From IMG/VR virus record IMGVR_UViG_3300022725_000257, positions 1 to 57,312 of that record: DNA of 57,312 bases; one strand, written 5' to 3'. Below are positions 42,501 through 52,453 of this stretch, piece by piece. The stretch comes from a virus. The notes below the pieces were generated by a model that worked only from the letters and a program-made list of their open reading frames with translations, searched no databases and was not told where the DNA came from. Every line of letters starts with the position of its first letter. The first letter of the stretch is position 1. A program made the position numbers and the translations under genes.

Positions 42501-43546
42501 TAGAACTTCCTGCAACAACAGAAGATGCTAACCAGGTAGAAGCTAATTTGTTTACTTTACCACCGGCCAATGAAATACTTGAATCCGTTGAATTGTCAAA
42601 TTATGTAAATGTAGGTATACCGGCGCAACAATTTAATATATCAACCCAAGAAGAAATTGCTGATAATAGCAAAATTAAAAAGGTTGTGCCCTTAGACTTT
42701 GACCAAGATCGCACAGTCATGCGTTTTAGAGTAGCTGTTTTTACCGACCAGAATATACAAACGGGGTTCTTGGTTGACCAGACCGTTAATGGCAATCGTA
42801 TATTTACCGGGGATTTTCAGGTGTCATTTGACCAGCTTATTGCCCGTAGCCGTGAAGGCGTGTCAAATATCAACGGGAGAATCTTTTGGGACACTAATTT
42901 TGGGATATATATTTGGGCAGGCCAAGGTACCCCCCAAAAATTATTTGACCGAAGGCGTTATAGCGCTTCATCTAATAAACTTAAAGATGTAGTTTACAAC
43001 GAACGATACAATGAATTTTGGCTTTTCTTTGCAGACAACGATGTACTTGTTGTAGACGAAGAAACCTTACTAACGCGCCGGATGGATTATAGCGGACTTG
43101 GTACAGTATATACAGGGACCTACCTTAAAGATAAGTTTTATATTGGCTCCGATACAAACCTTATGATCACCGATGATCATGCTGTAACCGATGACAATGG
43201 CGCTGCCTTTTCTGGGCAGGCGTCCACCAAACATATTGGCAGCGAAACCGAACAGGTTAGATTAATAGATTTAACCGTTGGGGGGCAGCAGTTTCAGGTA
43301 ACAGCCGACACAGATTACCAGGCCGAACGATTTATAGGCAACAGTGATGTATGGGATAAACAGTTTACAAGCGATCTAACCGTTGGCCCAAAAACCCTTG
43401 CTATACACGGAAAGGTCTTTAGTATACATCGGTATGCGGTTATGCCAAGAATAAAGATAACCTTTCCTGCAACAACAGGTGGATTTATTTCACATATTAT
43501 ATTAAAATACATACCAACCCTAAATATTGGAGAAGCCAGAGAATGA
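39536..43546 (+). CDS. Large tail nozzle-like protein with inserted beta domains
   Basis: 1336 residues. The flanks look like a podovirus tail nozzle (beta-propeller): the start RRKLNLTPGDDNPDSLWLD..., and the end with repeated IYIWAGQGTPQKLFDRRRYS and NEFWLFFADNDVLVVDEE strands. A middle portion at about 575-935 appears as an insertion of three beta domains, each with HVITIDGEDT or QLTIDGVMS type starts and a G-x-N ending. It plugs the tail tube and opens for DNA ejection. The stop overlaps the next start by four bases. Confidence 0.65.
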   Translation: MISQNIIENLSNLPGATRRKLNLTPGDDNPDSLWLDIVNARLEVDGQYVFWKTRGGSTLVNGFFGNVITVKAIQAELNGVITDYIVVHTAGGKVYLWNIALAQSNEIVSGGFSTTEQIQIINIGRFVFMFDYDGGQKKYYDLSKDVSFDYMDYNRALIHTTNTRSGDIKEDVDNIFNFKISSDIIVFPNIDKGLGDEVFSSAGFSDGDSESLDPSIFKENSFFYTYNSGKFLKDNDGNVYKRSQFITFAPGSNNFGFTVNGTGADFTINKYYIPLDNRGEPAYKSYKTTITNIKNGVIFWDDLAGVEQSVSPGTIAEEDINTNYSIFPYSPDLEDLIGRPATFTLNDEGTAVINTFDYVEPFIFRQYVAFDFLIDGSATLLGLPGQVKVGTKDIMSKGVIDVALTTTAPDNNIEKRFLCATRWQTTSDAAFNPSSETYSNSPLFIIGEFINSDIIIIDSTPDRKLIRAINEIIPVISGVTDLFNTQELKPNSVAQFSGAIMHGGYTVDRNIPNVYTNASVAGKGNIYINFTQTQQLVNNMAVAFMFEYADGKKSNVLETEHFLQQEGVQQTGTNICGQVKATASHTITAGAGTDDTLTITYDGYVLNIPLTTVSHSTAGAVAEAIRSFVEADPDIQLSAVVENTTTVVYTEERWGDEFNGEIIDVNPAATGVTFDTEDPVLSSGVEPEGTGSIVYLTQIDNILQSGEQGQGQLTIDGVMSNTWLVDEGEFLSSVFNKIVDAVNNSSLASDWTATLDFDIQEFGGANGVKIESNVKGDVSFDDLEAKVVYSSDLSYQIAGKDLVPTSSVSFTNGATTACLNSTASLDVTSNGLAASTTEDHVITIDGEDTPAITILDTDTTEQIVDKYITEIANQEQIDRFWKATKTDQGGGTWRLVLTYRERGEQFNGKEVTITGNTDVAVTVNSPSAGGTGGGQEEETFNPNQLQIHSLNTLISRVHVLLRKTATPENTFHPFASYNITAPECHGKPIELPATTEDANQVEANLFTLPPANEILESVELSNYVNVGIPAQQFNISTQEEIADNSKIKKVVPLDFDQDRTVMRFRVAVFTDQNIQTGFLVDQTVNGNRIFTGDFQVSFDQLIARSREGVSNINGRIFWDTNFGIYIWAGQGTPQKLFDRRRYSASSNKLKDVVYNERYNEFWLFFADNDVLVVDEETLLTRRMDYSGLGTVYTGTYLKDKFYIGSDTNLMITDDHAVTDDNGAAFSGQASTKHIGSETEQVRLIDLTVGGQQFQVTADTDYQAERFIGNSDVWDKQFTSDLTVGPKTLAIHGKVFSIHRYAVMPRIKITFPATTGGFISHIILKYIPTLNIGEARE

Positions 43547-44334
43547 CAATCTTAGAACAGCTTGCTCAACAAGGTCAGTCAATAGGTAATAATGAAGATG
43601 CCCTGCGTGGACGAAGGGAATTCTCCAGGGGTTCGTTTTCTAATCTTATTAATGATATTGTTGCACGTGGAACATCATTAGCAGACAGTAACTTAACCGC
43701 TGAAGATTTATTCGGAGAAGATATCCAACGCCTTAATGATGCAGCCCGTCAAAACGCTAATGCAACTAAGCAGGCTATATCCCGGTCTTTACTTTCCGGC
43801 ACAGGGGATGTAGCGGGCACCGCAGGCACCGCTTTGTTGCAAACCGGCCAAAACCTGCAAAGCCAGTTAGGGCAGAATCAATCCCGGTTTACTCAGCTTG
43901 CCAGCCAAATTAATCAGCAAGAAAGAGGTCGGGGATTAAACCTGTTACAATCAGGGTTGGGTGCAGGACAGAACCTGTTGCAATTTGATCAAAACCTGTT
44001 GGATTCAATCATCAACCGGCGTATACTGCAAGAACAGGCTAAACGCCAACGCCGTGCTAATTTAATTGGTGGAGCCTTACAGGCGGCCGGCGCAGGAGCA
44101 GCGCTTCTTTGTTGGGTAGCTGTAGAACTTTATGGGGAAGGGACGCAAAAAACCAATACCATCCGGGCATTTTTGTACGGGAACAAAGAAAAAGATCCTG
44201 TCGTTAAAAAATTCTTTTTATTATACAAAAAGCATGGCCGGAAATGGGCAAACGAAATCAAGGAAAACATTTTACTACGTAGTAAAATAAACACGTTATT
44301 TAATAACATATATGAAATCGCAACCGGAGAATAA
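43543..44334 (+). CDS. Internal or ejection protein with CWVA-type C-terminal domain
   Basis: 263 residues. A glutamine-rich helical N-terminal two-thirds (LLQTGQNLQSQLGQNQSRF) is followed by a hydrophobic stretch (LQAAGAGAALL) and a C-terminal domain starting CWVAVELYGE with a helical basic end. The CWVAxxxYG motif recurs in structural proteins of several phages, function unknown. Likely a DNA-ejection protein, as the layout and site suggest. Confidence 0.6.
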   Translation: MTILEQLAQQGQSIGNNEDALRGRREFSRGSFSNLINDIVARGTSLADSNLTAEDLFGEDIQRLNDAARQNANATKQAISRSLLSGTGDVAGTAGTALLQTGQNLQSQLGQNQSRFTQLASQINQQERGRGLNLLQSGLGAGQNLLQFDQNLLDSIINRRILQEQAKRQRRANLIGGALQAAGAGAALLCWVAVELYGEGTQKTNTIRAFLYGNKEKDPVVKKFFLLYKKHGRKWANEIKENILLRSKINTLFNNIYEIATGE

Positions 44335-44336
44335 CT

Positions 44337-45404
44337 ATGCTTACCCGTGATGATTTTTTTGATGAAGACTTACAGGTGTTATTCCCCGGGGTTACCCCCG
44401 ATAGTGCCCAGTTACAAAATACCGTTAATGAGTTTTTTCCGGTTGACCAGTTATCCCAGGCCGAACAAGCAGAATTAGCTGGACTACAAGCCCGCGCCCA
44501 GCGCTTAGCACCTATACAGACCCCACAGGGAGTAGGATCATCGGCTATACCGGGCAACCCTTTTTCAACGGACAACAGCCCGGTAATAAATAATTTTTTA
44601 GGAGCCTTAACAAACACCTTTAATGCTATACGCCAACGCCGGCTTACCCGGCCCGGAGAGCAAGGAAGGATTCTCCAGGAAGGAGCCGAACAGGTTCGCC
44701 AACGCGCCGGCCAATTAGAAGAAAACGATCCCCGCCGCCGCCAGCTTTTATCAGGAGCAGAACGTATAGACCAAGTGGCAGATCAAACATCCCCTATTGC
44801 AAGGCTAAGTATACTACAAAACCGCGCCCAGCAAGCCCAAGGTCAACAGCAGGCGCGGTCTGATGTTCTTGGGGAACTCGTTCCAAGCCTTATCGAGCGA
44901 GCCGCTGATGTACGTGGCCGGCTCGCAGAAAACCGGCAGGCCGCAGAAACCGAAGCCGAACTCAAAGAACTCGATTTTAAATTTGATAGTGCATTATTAA
45001 CGCAAAGAGGCACACAACAGCTTGTAGAATTAGGAAAAGAACTTGATAATGAACTTGCTGCTATTCGCGAAAAAGCAACCCAGGACAACAGTGCCGGGAG
45101 GTCTGGACTTGTTTCTGCCGGAGATATTAATAACCTGCGCCAAACTGTTGGATCAATGGTGCAAGAGATCAACCGCGAAATTGAACTTGCCAACCAAACT
45201 GTTGCGGATCCCAATGAGCTTGAAAAAATCCAGCAAGGCTTACGTAAACAAAAAAGAGACCTTATAAGCCGTGTTTTCCAAACAGCAGGCGCAACAGCCG
45301 GCCTTCCCCAAGAAGATATTGATAATCTTATTAACCAGTTCAATGCTGCCGATTCAACGGCCAGTGGGGGCGTTAGTTTTACTGATATAATCGGGGGTAA
45401 CTAA
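44337..45404 (+). CDS. Ejection or internal virion protein, coiled-coil
   Basis: 355 residues, rich in Gln, Arg and Glu (RLTRPGEQGRILQEGAEQVRQRAGQLEENDPRRRQLL). Long helices, no defined domain. The ATG follows a GGAG ribosome site. Together with the neighbours it forms an ejectosome-like trio of small, medium and giant proteins as in other podoviruses. Confidence 0.6.
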   Translation: MLTRDDFFDEDLQVLFPGVTPDSAQLQNTVNEFFPVDQLSQAEQAELAGLQARAQRLAPIQTPQGVGSSAIPGNPFSTDNSPVINNFLGALTNTFNAIRQRRLTRPGEQGRILQEGAEQVRQRAGQLEENDPRRRQLLSGAERIDQVADQTSPIARLSILQNRAQQAQGQQQARSDVLGELVPSLIERAADVRGRLAENRQAAETEAELKELDFKFDSALLTQRGTQQLVELGKELDNELAAIREKATQDNSAGRSGLVSAGDINNLRQTVGSMVQEINREIELANQTVADPNELEKIQQGLRKQKRDLISRVFQTAGATAGLPQEDIDNLINQFNAADSTASGGVSFTDIIGGN

Positions 45405-48400
45405 TGGATGAATTAGAACGGCTTTTTAATGCTATACAGCAAACCGGGGTTATACAAGATCTACCCGACCTGGAAACCTTCCGCTCAAGCCTTACCGGCA
45501 ACCAGCAGGCCCAACAAAACTTGCACCAGGTGTTATCAAACAGCGATAAATTTACCGATATTCCTGACTTTGAAACATTCCGGCAATCACTTTTTAATCG
45601 TCAAGGCCAGCCCACGGAATCTCCCGGCGGCTCTACAGACCCAGCTCAGCCAGCGCCGGCGCTGCCAAGTACAGAGCTTCCTGATATTCGTAACCAACCG
45701 TTTGAACAAAGAGGATTCAATCAGCAGACTCAACCCGATGAGTTAACACCCCAACAGCGGATAGGTGGGTTAAACCTTCGCGCACAACAGCTTGAACGCC
45801 AAGCGCGTGAATCTCGGTTTACTCAACCCGACAATACCCGGGTAGCAAACCCTGTATTTCAAAATGCTGCTCGCCGGGCACGTGAACAAAGAGATCAACT
45901 TTTACAATCTTTAGACACCGGTCAATCCCGAATCTCATCTGCTGCAAATAGCCTTGCTAAAGGTCTGGCTAACACCCTGGGCACGGATACAATTAAAAGC
46001 ATTGGTGTTGTTTCTGCAATCACAAACCCATTTAATCCGGCAGCCTCTGTATCAAACCTTGCTAACATAGAAGAAAACCCTGTTTTTTCGGTAGGGGCAG
46101 AGCTTGGAAGAAAAGTAGAAGAAACTTTTCCGACAAATCCGGCATTTCAAGAAGAAATGCTTACCTCTGTGTTGCCAACCGGCCTTGCATCAATAATAGC
46201 TTTTGGATTGGGGGGGCTTGCAACAAGAGGGTTAAAGTTAGGTTCATCGTTAGGAAGTGGGGCATTAGGGGCACTAAGTGTTAGTGGTAATGAATTTCAA
46301 CGAGCTATTGATGAAGGCGCTGATCCTGAAGAAGCGTTTGGCGTATGGTTGTTAAACCTACCTGTTGGTGGTATAGAAGCAATTCCTATTGCCAATTCCC
46401 TTAAAAAGCTTGACGAGGCAACAGCAGGCGGGGTGCGGGGAGTATTATCACAAGGTTTTTCTGGGGGAATGGAAGAACTTGTACAGGAGGTTGGCCAGAA
46501 TTTTGCATCAAATGCTATTGGCAAAGGCCTTGTAAACCAAACCCGATCACTGTTTGAAGGTGTGGCTGAAGGTGGTGCGGCTGGGTTTATTCTTGGGGGG
46601 TTAATGCGGGGCACTACTACAGCAATAGGAAATCAATTAAATAAGCTGTCTGCTGAGCAACAAGAGGAGCTTAAAAAATTTCAAGAAACCCTTAATAAAG
46701 AAATTGATAAATCCAAAGGGTCTTTCTACCAGCCAACCGGAACATTATTTAGCAGGCAGGCAGGAGATGAAGGCCGCACGGTAATACGGGAGATTGACTT
46801 AGGCCCCAGTGTGGTTATTGATCCTTCCGCCCCCCCACAGGTATTAGCCGACCAGCTACAAAATGCTGAACAGGAAGCCCAACGCCAACGTAAGGTTCAA
46901 TCAGATGCAGGTAACACGCAAGCCGTTGAAGCATTAGAGGAGCAGATAGAACGTATAAGTTTTGCGCGTCAAGAACTTATTAAAGAAACTATTTCCTCAC
47001 CTAACCCGAACCAGCCTGTAGTAAACGATCAGCAGTTAACAAGTGAAGGACAAGAACTTTTACAAAGAGTTGACTCCGGCGGTCAGCCGGGGTTCGTTAC
47101 AAATAATATGCGCCGGGTAGCTGTTGAAAACGGAATTGAAGTTAATGAGCGAACCACCGTTGAAGATATTATTGGAGATCTTCGAGAGCGTCAAAACTTC
47201 CCACAACCACAGCCTGTTAGCCAACTTGAATCTCAGGAAGGCGTTAATCCCGTTGAGGCCAGCGCCGAAATACTGCCCGATATAGGAATAAAGGTAGATA
47301 GCCAACAACTAACAGGGGCACCCACAACCACCGACCTTAGCTTGTCAATGGCAGTAAGAGACAACGAGGGAAATGTATTTACTGCACCCCGCGAGGAAGC
47401 ACCAAATCACCTTGCTATATTTGAACGCTTTGATCTAAATGTAGAAAATACCGATGGAGGAGGTTTTCTAACTCCTGATGGTCGTTACTTATCCCGTAAT
47501 GAAGCAGCACAATACCAGCAAGCTGTTACTGGCCGCGCCGGGGCAGTTCCCGGGGTTCTTTTTAGTGAAGACTTTGTGCCGCCGCCACCACAAAACGAAG
47601 AAGTTGAAACACTTGGTGGGGCAACTTTTGTAGAGGTTACATCGGATGGGCCTGTTGTTCGTGATATAACCGGAAACCCTATACCGGAAAATGATGCCCG
47701 TGCTACCCGTTCTTTAGCAGAGTTTTTTAGCACACAAACATCCCCTGCCGGCCAAGTCCAACGAACCCAAAGAGATTCTGATCTTACTTTTGCCAGGCGC
47801 GTTGCCCAAGAAAGCACGAACCCCGTTCAGATTGCAAATGAACTTGCTAATCTGGAAGACTTGCAAGGATCGCAGGACAGTGAAATACAAAATAACCTTC
47901 GGGAGCGCTTTGAGCAGGTAACAGGAACAGAGTTGTCCCCGCAGCTTGCGGCTGGTATTCAGCAGCAAACCGCCCGTCAAAACCCACAACCGGTAACATT
48001 AAGTCTCTCGCAGCAAGAAGGACGAGTTGATGAAGGTTTTGAAGTACCTGTTGGACGAACACTTGGTTCAAGAACCGGTCAAAACCTAAGCCCAGAAATT
48101 GTTTTAGGGGCTGTTGACGGCGGTGAGTTTTTTGATAATGCAGCTTCCAGTGTTGAATCTACCTTAGCGGCGTCGTCAAGAGAAACTATTGTGTATATGA
48201 CCCCCGAACAATTTCTTAATCTTGCCGGCGGGCCAACACAAGATAGTGGAGGCCTAAGCCAGGATACTTTGATTGACGCCCTTGAATCACTGGATGAAGG
48301 ATTCGATGTACTCCCTTCTTTAAATTTACGCACAGTCCAAGGCACTGAATCTATGCAGGTCAGCAAGGCTTCACACGCAGAGATAGTACAGGTGCTTTCT

Positions 48401-51400
48401 GATGAAGGCGTTAATATGATACCTGTTAAAGTATCCCACCCGACTATACAGTTTTCTAAAAACAGAGGTGCATTACGTACAATTTTTACCGCACATAGCG
48501 ATAATAACCCCGAACAAATAGCCGATAATATCGGCCGGCGTGAAACAGGGCTACAAAGTGCTATTTACCCAAGCGATATTGATGAACGTAATATAGCGGA
48601 TTCCGGCCGAAGAGAAATTCCTGAATCTGGTGATCCGGGCTTAGGTGAAGGTTCCCGAAGCGAACTTATCGGCCCAGCCCGACAGACCGCAGGAACCGGT
48701 GATGCCCAATTAGCGGGAGCACTTTCCCGAGACAGCGGCCCACAGGAAAGAGTACAAGACCCCGTGCGATTCAGGGATTTAATAAATGAAGTAATTAAAG
48801 CCTTAAAAATAAACGTTAAAAAGGGGAAGCTATCATCATCAGATGCCATTGGCCAGTTTAATACATCAACCGGGCAAATACTTGTAAAGAATACAGAAGC
48901 TATAGATATTATTCTCCATGAAGCTGGGCATGATATAGAGTTTCGCAATCAAGATTTACAGGGTTTATTACGTGTTCACGCAGAAGAACTTATTCCCCTT
49001 AAATATGAATCAGCCCCCGATATCGTTGCCCGTCAAGAAGGATTTGCCGAATTCTTCCGCCTGTACATGCTGAACCCAAAGGCCGCCGAAAAAGCCGCGC
49101 CTAATTTTAACAGGGATTTTCAGAAGTGGTTACAGTCTGATCCTCCTGCCTACGAACCCGGAATATTTGATAAACTTGAACAGGTTAGAACCGGCCACCA
49201 ATTATTTTTACGCCAAGCATCCGACCAGGCTGTAGACGCTGATGTACGTCAAAGTCCCTCAAAAGTTCACACGTTCCTACAGGTACTAAAAGAAAACAGT
49301 ATATCGGATATATGGAATAACTTTAAAAATAGGGCTTATTCACTTATCATTGGTAATGACCGTGCCCTGAGATTAGCCCTGGATAGGTTAAAACAAATTC
49401 ATTTTGAAAATACCGGCGAATCCATAGACTTCGGCCCGCTCTATGATTTTTATAAACTCAACAGGCTTTCAATAGACAGTTATAGTGCGGCGGCTATGGA
49501 TCTTGAGCATGGGGTAATGAACTATCACACCACAAAAAATGAAGGCCCCGGCCTGCGTGAAGCCTTAGAAGTAGCTTTAGGAGATGATTGGAGTAGCCAA
49601 CGCCGAAGGGAGTTTAGCGGGTACTTAGTTGGAAGGAGAATGGTTAATGAGTGGGACCGGTTTTTTGCCGGAGAACTTCCCAACCGACCGAGTAAGTTAA
49701 CTAAGATTGACTATGAGGCGAAGATTGAATTCGCAGAATCAGAAAACCCTTCTTTCAAAAAAGCCGCTGATATGATCAACGAGTACAACAGAAATATGCT
49801 GCAAAAACTTGTTGATTCAGGCCTTATCGAGCAAGCCGCTGCCAACCGAATGCAGGCAAAGATACCCTTTTACGTGCCGCTTTATCGCGAGCAAAACAAA
49901 GAAGACGGGATAAAACCATTCACCGAAAACGCGGTAGGCCTTGCCGATAAAGCCCGGAATTCTCTGATAAAAGCATTTGGGGGATCAGATAAAGAAGTTA
50001 TTGATCCCATCGAGTCTATGATGAAACTCACATACCGGTTCAATAATGCAATAAAGCATAATGATACTAAGGTAGCACTGCTAAACAGTCTTAATATAGC
50101 CGGGCGGGGGTCTGCTGAAATTGGCCAGGAAATTGAAGCTTTTCAGGTTACCCCAAAAACAATAAGTGGTGAGGAAATTAAAAAAGCATTGTCCAAGCAA
50201 AGTGATTGGGCGGCGCTCGATGAACTTGATGCAGAATTGCTTTCTTTGTCTATGTTGGATTTAGATAACTTCGACTTTCCCGATGCTACTATATTCAGAA
50301 CATCTGAGATCAATGAAAAAGGCCGGCCAATTATATATGCACGTGTTAACGGTAAGGTAAGAGCAATACAGTTAAATAACAATGAGTTGGGAATGGAGAT
50401 TTATAACACCCTAACCAGCCAACCATCAAAAAACGCAGATATAATAGCAAATAGCTTAGCTTACCCAGCAAGTGTTCTTAGGACAGGAATAACTACAGAA
50501 CCCAGTTTTTTTATAGCTAATATTGTTAGAGACCAGGTGTCAGCATGGATATTGACAGACGTAGGAGTTAAACCGGGGATTTCATTGGCAGGAGATTTAT
50601 TAACCCGTGCCAGGGAAAATATTAAGGGATTTCAAGGGCCGGCTACAAAAGGGGAGGGTGTTGACGAGAAAACACAGCGTGAATACAGTAGGTTGTACAG
50701 GTCATTTGCCGGAATATCAACCTTTAACCTGTCCGCTATTGATGATGGAAGAATCCAAAAAGAGATTGAAAATCTTAAAAAGAAAAACATTGTTATCCGG
50801 CGCTTAACAAGCGTTAAAGCATTTAATGAACTCCTCGATCTGTCGGAGACCGGCACTCGGCTTTCGATATTTCAGCGAGCTTTTCAGAAAGCTAAGAAAC
50901 GAGGTCTTTCTGATAGAGAAGCTGCCATAGAAGCAGGCTTTGAAGCACGTGATTTTATAGATTTTGGAAGGCACGGATCTGCCACCTTGTATGCCCGGCG
51001 CCTGGTGCCATTTCTCAATGCAGGTATCCAGGGCCTTGACAAAGCAACACGGGTTTTATCAGGGGAAGGAAAGCTGCGGCAAGTGTTATTACCCTTTATT
51101 AAAGATGTTAACGGCCGGCCGCTAACGCCCCAAGAGCAACGAGAGGTTACTGCCGCACGTAAAGCTTGGTTAAAGGTCATGGAGATTGGATCTATCGGGG
51201 CTATATTAGCTGCTATATATGCTGATGATGAAGATTACAACGAAATATCTCCTCAACTTAAAGCTACACACTGGTTTTTACCCGACCCAACACATGACCC
51301 AAAAGAACCCGGACCAAGAAAATTTATTGGTGTTCCCAAGCCATTTGAGCTTGCTGTGGTATCTAACATCATGGAAAATGCGATAGAAGGCTACCGCCAA

Positions 51401-52453
51401 GAAGATCCGGAGTGGTATAAATCTATGGCAAAAAGTATAACCCAGATTATAGCTCCACCATTTACTGCCCCCGGTCTTGCTGTCCCAGCAGAGCTTTGGG
51501 CTAATAAAAGTTTTCATACCGGCGCTCCTATTGTATACCGCCGCCTTAAAGGGTTAGAGTCTTGGCGGCAATACAATTCATATACATCGGATTTTTCAAA
51601 AAGAGTAGGTAAAAAACTTGATCTTTCTCCTGCTATGATTGATCATACAATAATTGGTTTCACAGGTCTCTGGGGGCGAACAGCGCTCAACCTTTCTAAT
51701 TCTGTTAACCCGAATGCCCCAAAAAACGGGTTAGACGACACGTGGGTAGCCCGAAGATTTATTCGCTCCTCAGACCGAGGATCAGCGAGCGAGAGAAGGT
51801 TTTGGAGGTCTGCTGCTGAAGATGAGGGAACCTTTATTACTCGTGCTGCGACATTTAAGGTAGAAGTTGAGGCCGCTGGGGTTGAGGCCGGCCAAGATTA
51901 TTATAACAGTTTAGAAGATCATTACAGGATGTATGCTGCACGTAAATATTTCGACAAAGAAATACGTGAACTTGTACCCGGAATGCAAGTGGATCATCCT
52001 CTTGATCATGCACGAAAAGCATCAAGAAAAATATCACAATTTCGCCGGGAGATATTTGATGAACCCGCCGACCCCGATGAAGGTGAAGTTAATGTATTCA
52101 CGAATATGGCCCCCGATAAAAAACAATTGGCTGATGACCTGCTCGACCGCCTTGCTACAAAATATTATCGTAACTCTCTTATCGCAAGTGGCGACCCGCG
52201 ATGGAAAGGAAGAAGTAAATTTGATTTTGAAGAAACCTTAACAAAAATACGTGTAGAGTTCCCCCGGTTGTTTGTTGAGATCAGGAAAAGATTCTCTCAA
52301 GATACTACCCCGATAAACCCACAACGCCAATACGATGTATACCAGCGGTTCATGAACAGTGATGAACTAAAAACCCGCGTTGATCGGCAAGTCGCCGCAG
52401 AGTTAAGGAAAGTACGTAACCGAATTAACATAAGAAACCGCGAAGATGGATAA
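45404..52453 (+). CDS. Giant polyvalent internal virion protein with zinc protease and LPD38-like domains
   Basis: 2349 residues, the largest gene. An early Gln-rich head-like region is followed by predicted membrane-active glycine-rich helices (about 255-295 and 385-410). A metalloprotease core is near residue 1171: HEAGH, with EGFAEFFRLY downstream giving the third ligand. The LPD38-type region (about 1700-1880) contains FIANIVRDQVSAWIL, RLSIFQRAFQKAKKRG and RRLVPFLNAGIQGLDKA. It is probably ejected with DNA and delivers proteolytic or host-acting functions. The end overlaps the lysin by 8 bases. Confidence 0.7.
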   Translation: MDELERLFNAIQQTGVIQDLPDLETFRSSLTGNQQAQQNLHQVLSNSDKFTDIPDFETFRQSLFNRQGQPTESPGGSTDPAQPAPALPSTELPDIRNQPFEQRGFNQQTQPDELTPQQRIGGLNLRAQQLERQARESRFTQPDNTRVANPVFQNAARRAREQRDQLLQSLDTGQSRISSAANSLAKGLANTLGTDTIKSIGVVSAITNPFNPAASVSNLANIEENPVFSVGAELGRKVEETFPTNPAFQEEMLTSVLPTGLASIIAFGLGGLATRGLKLGSSLGSGALGALSVSGNEFQRAIDEGADPEEAFGVWLLNLPVGGIEAIPIANSLKKLDEATAGGVRGVLSQGFSGGMEELVQEVGQNFASNAIGKGLVNQTRSLFEGVAEGGAAGFILGGLMRGTTTAIGNQLNKLSAEQQEELKKFQETLNKEIDKSKGSFYQPTGTLFSRQAGDEGRTVIREIDLGPSVVIDPSAPPQVLADQLQNAEQEAQRQRKVQSDAGNTQAVEALEEQIERISFARQELIKETISSPNPNQPVVNDQQLTSEGQELLQRVDSGGQPGFVTNNMRRVAVENGIEVNERTTVEDIIGDLRERQNFPQPQPVSQLESQEGVNPVEASAEILPDIGIKVDSQQLTGAPTTTDLSLSMAVRDNEGNVFTAPREEAPNHLAIFERFDLNVENTDGGGFLTPDGRYLSRNEAAQYQQAVTGRAGAVPGVLFSEDFVPPPPQNEEVETLGGATFVEVTSDGPVVRDITGNPIPENDARATRSLAEFFSTQTSPAGQVQRTQRDSDLTFARRVAQESTNPVQIANELANLEDLQGSQDSEIQNNLRERFEQVTGTELSPQLAAGIQQQTARQNPQPVTLSLSQQEGRVDEGFEVPVGRTLGSRTGQNLSPEIVLGAVDGGEFFDNAASSVESTLAASSRETIVYMTPEQFLNLAGGPTQDSGGLSQDTLIDALESLDEGFDVLPSLNLRTVQGTESMQVSKASHAEIVQVLSDEGVNMIPVKVSHPTIQFSKNRGALRTIFTAHSDNNPEQIADNIGRRETGLQSAIYPSDIDERNIADSGRREIPESGDPGLGEGSRSELIGPARQTAGTGDAQLAGALSRDSGPQERVQDPVRFRDLINEVIKALKINVKKGKLSSSDAIGQFNTSTGQILVKNTEAIDIILHEAGHDIEFRNQDLQGLLRVHAEELIPLKYESAPDIVARQEGFAEFFRLYMLNPKAAEKAAPNFNRDFQKWLQSDPPAYEPGIFDKLEQVRTGHQLFLRQASDQAVDADVRQSPSKVHTFLQVLKENSISDIWNNFKNRAYSLIIGNDRALRLALDRLKQIHFENTGESIDFGPLYDFYKLNRLSIDSYSAAAMDLEHGVMNYHTTKNEGPGLREALEVALGDDWSSQRRREFSGYLVGRRMVNEWDRFFAGELPNRPSKLTKIDYEAKIEFAESENPSFKKAADMINEYNRNMLQKLVDSGLIEQAAANRMQAKIPFYVPLYREQNKEDGIKPFTENAVGLADKARNSLIKAFGGSDKEVIDPIESMMKLTYRFNNAIKHNDTKVALLNSLNIAGRGSAEIGQEIEAFQVTPKTISGEEIKKALSKQSDWAALDELDAELLSLSMLDLDNFDFPDATIFRTSEINEKGRPIIYARVNGKVRAIQLNNNELGMEIYNTLTSQPSKNADIIANSLAYPASVLRTGITTEPSFFIANIVRDQVSAWILTDVGVKPGISLAGDLLTRARENIKGFQGPATKGEGVDEKTQREYSRLYRSFAGISTFNLSAIDDGRIQKEIENLKKKNIVIRRLTSVKAFNELLDLSETGTRLSIFQRAFQKAKKRGLSDREAAIEAGFEARDFIDFGRHGSATLYARRLVPFLNAGIQGLDKATRVLSGEGKLRQVLLPFIKDVNGRPLTPQEQREVTAARKAWLKVMEIGSIGAILAAIYADDEDYNEISPQLKATHWFLPDPTHDPKEPGPRKFIGVPKPFELAVVSNIMENAIEGYRQEDPEWYKSMAKSITQIIAPPFTAPGLAVPAELWANKSFHTGAPIVYRRLKGLESWRQYNSYTSDFSKRVGKKLDLSPAMIDHTIIGFTGLWGRTALNLSNSVNPNAPKNGLDDTWVARRFIRSSDRGSASERRFWRSAAEDEGTFITRAATFKVEVEAAGVEAGQDYYNSLEDHYRMYAARKYFDKEIRELVPGMQVDHPLDHARKASRKISQFRREIFDEPADPDEGEVNVFTNMAPDKKQLADDLLDRLATKYYRNSLIASGDPRWKGRSKFDFEETLTKIRVEFPRLFVEIRKRFSQDTTPINPQRQYDVYQRFMNSDELKTRVDRQVAAELRKVRNRINIRNREDG

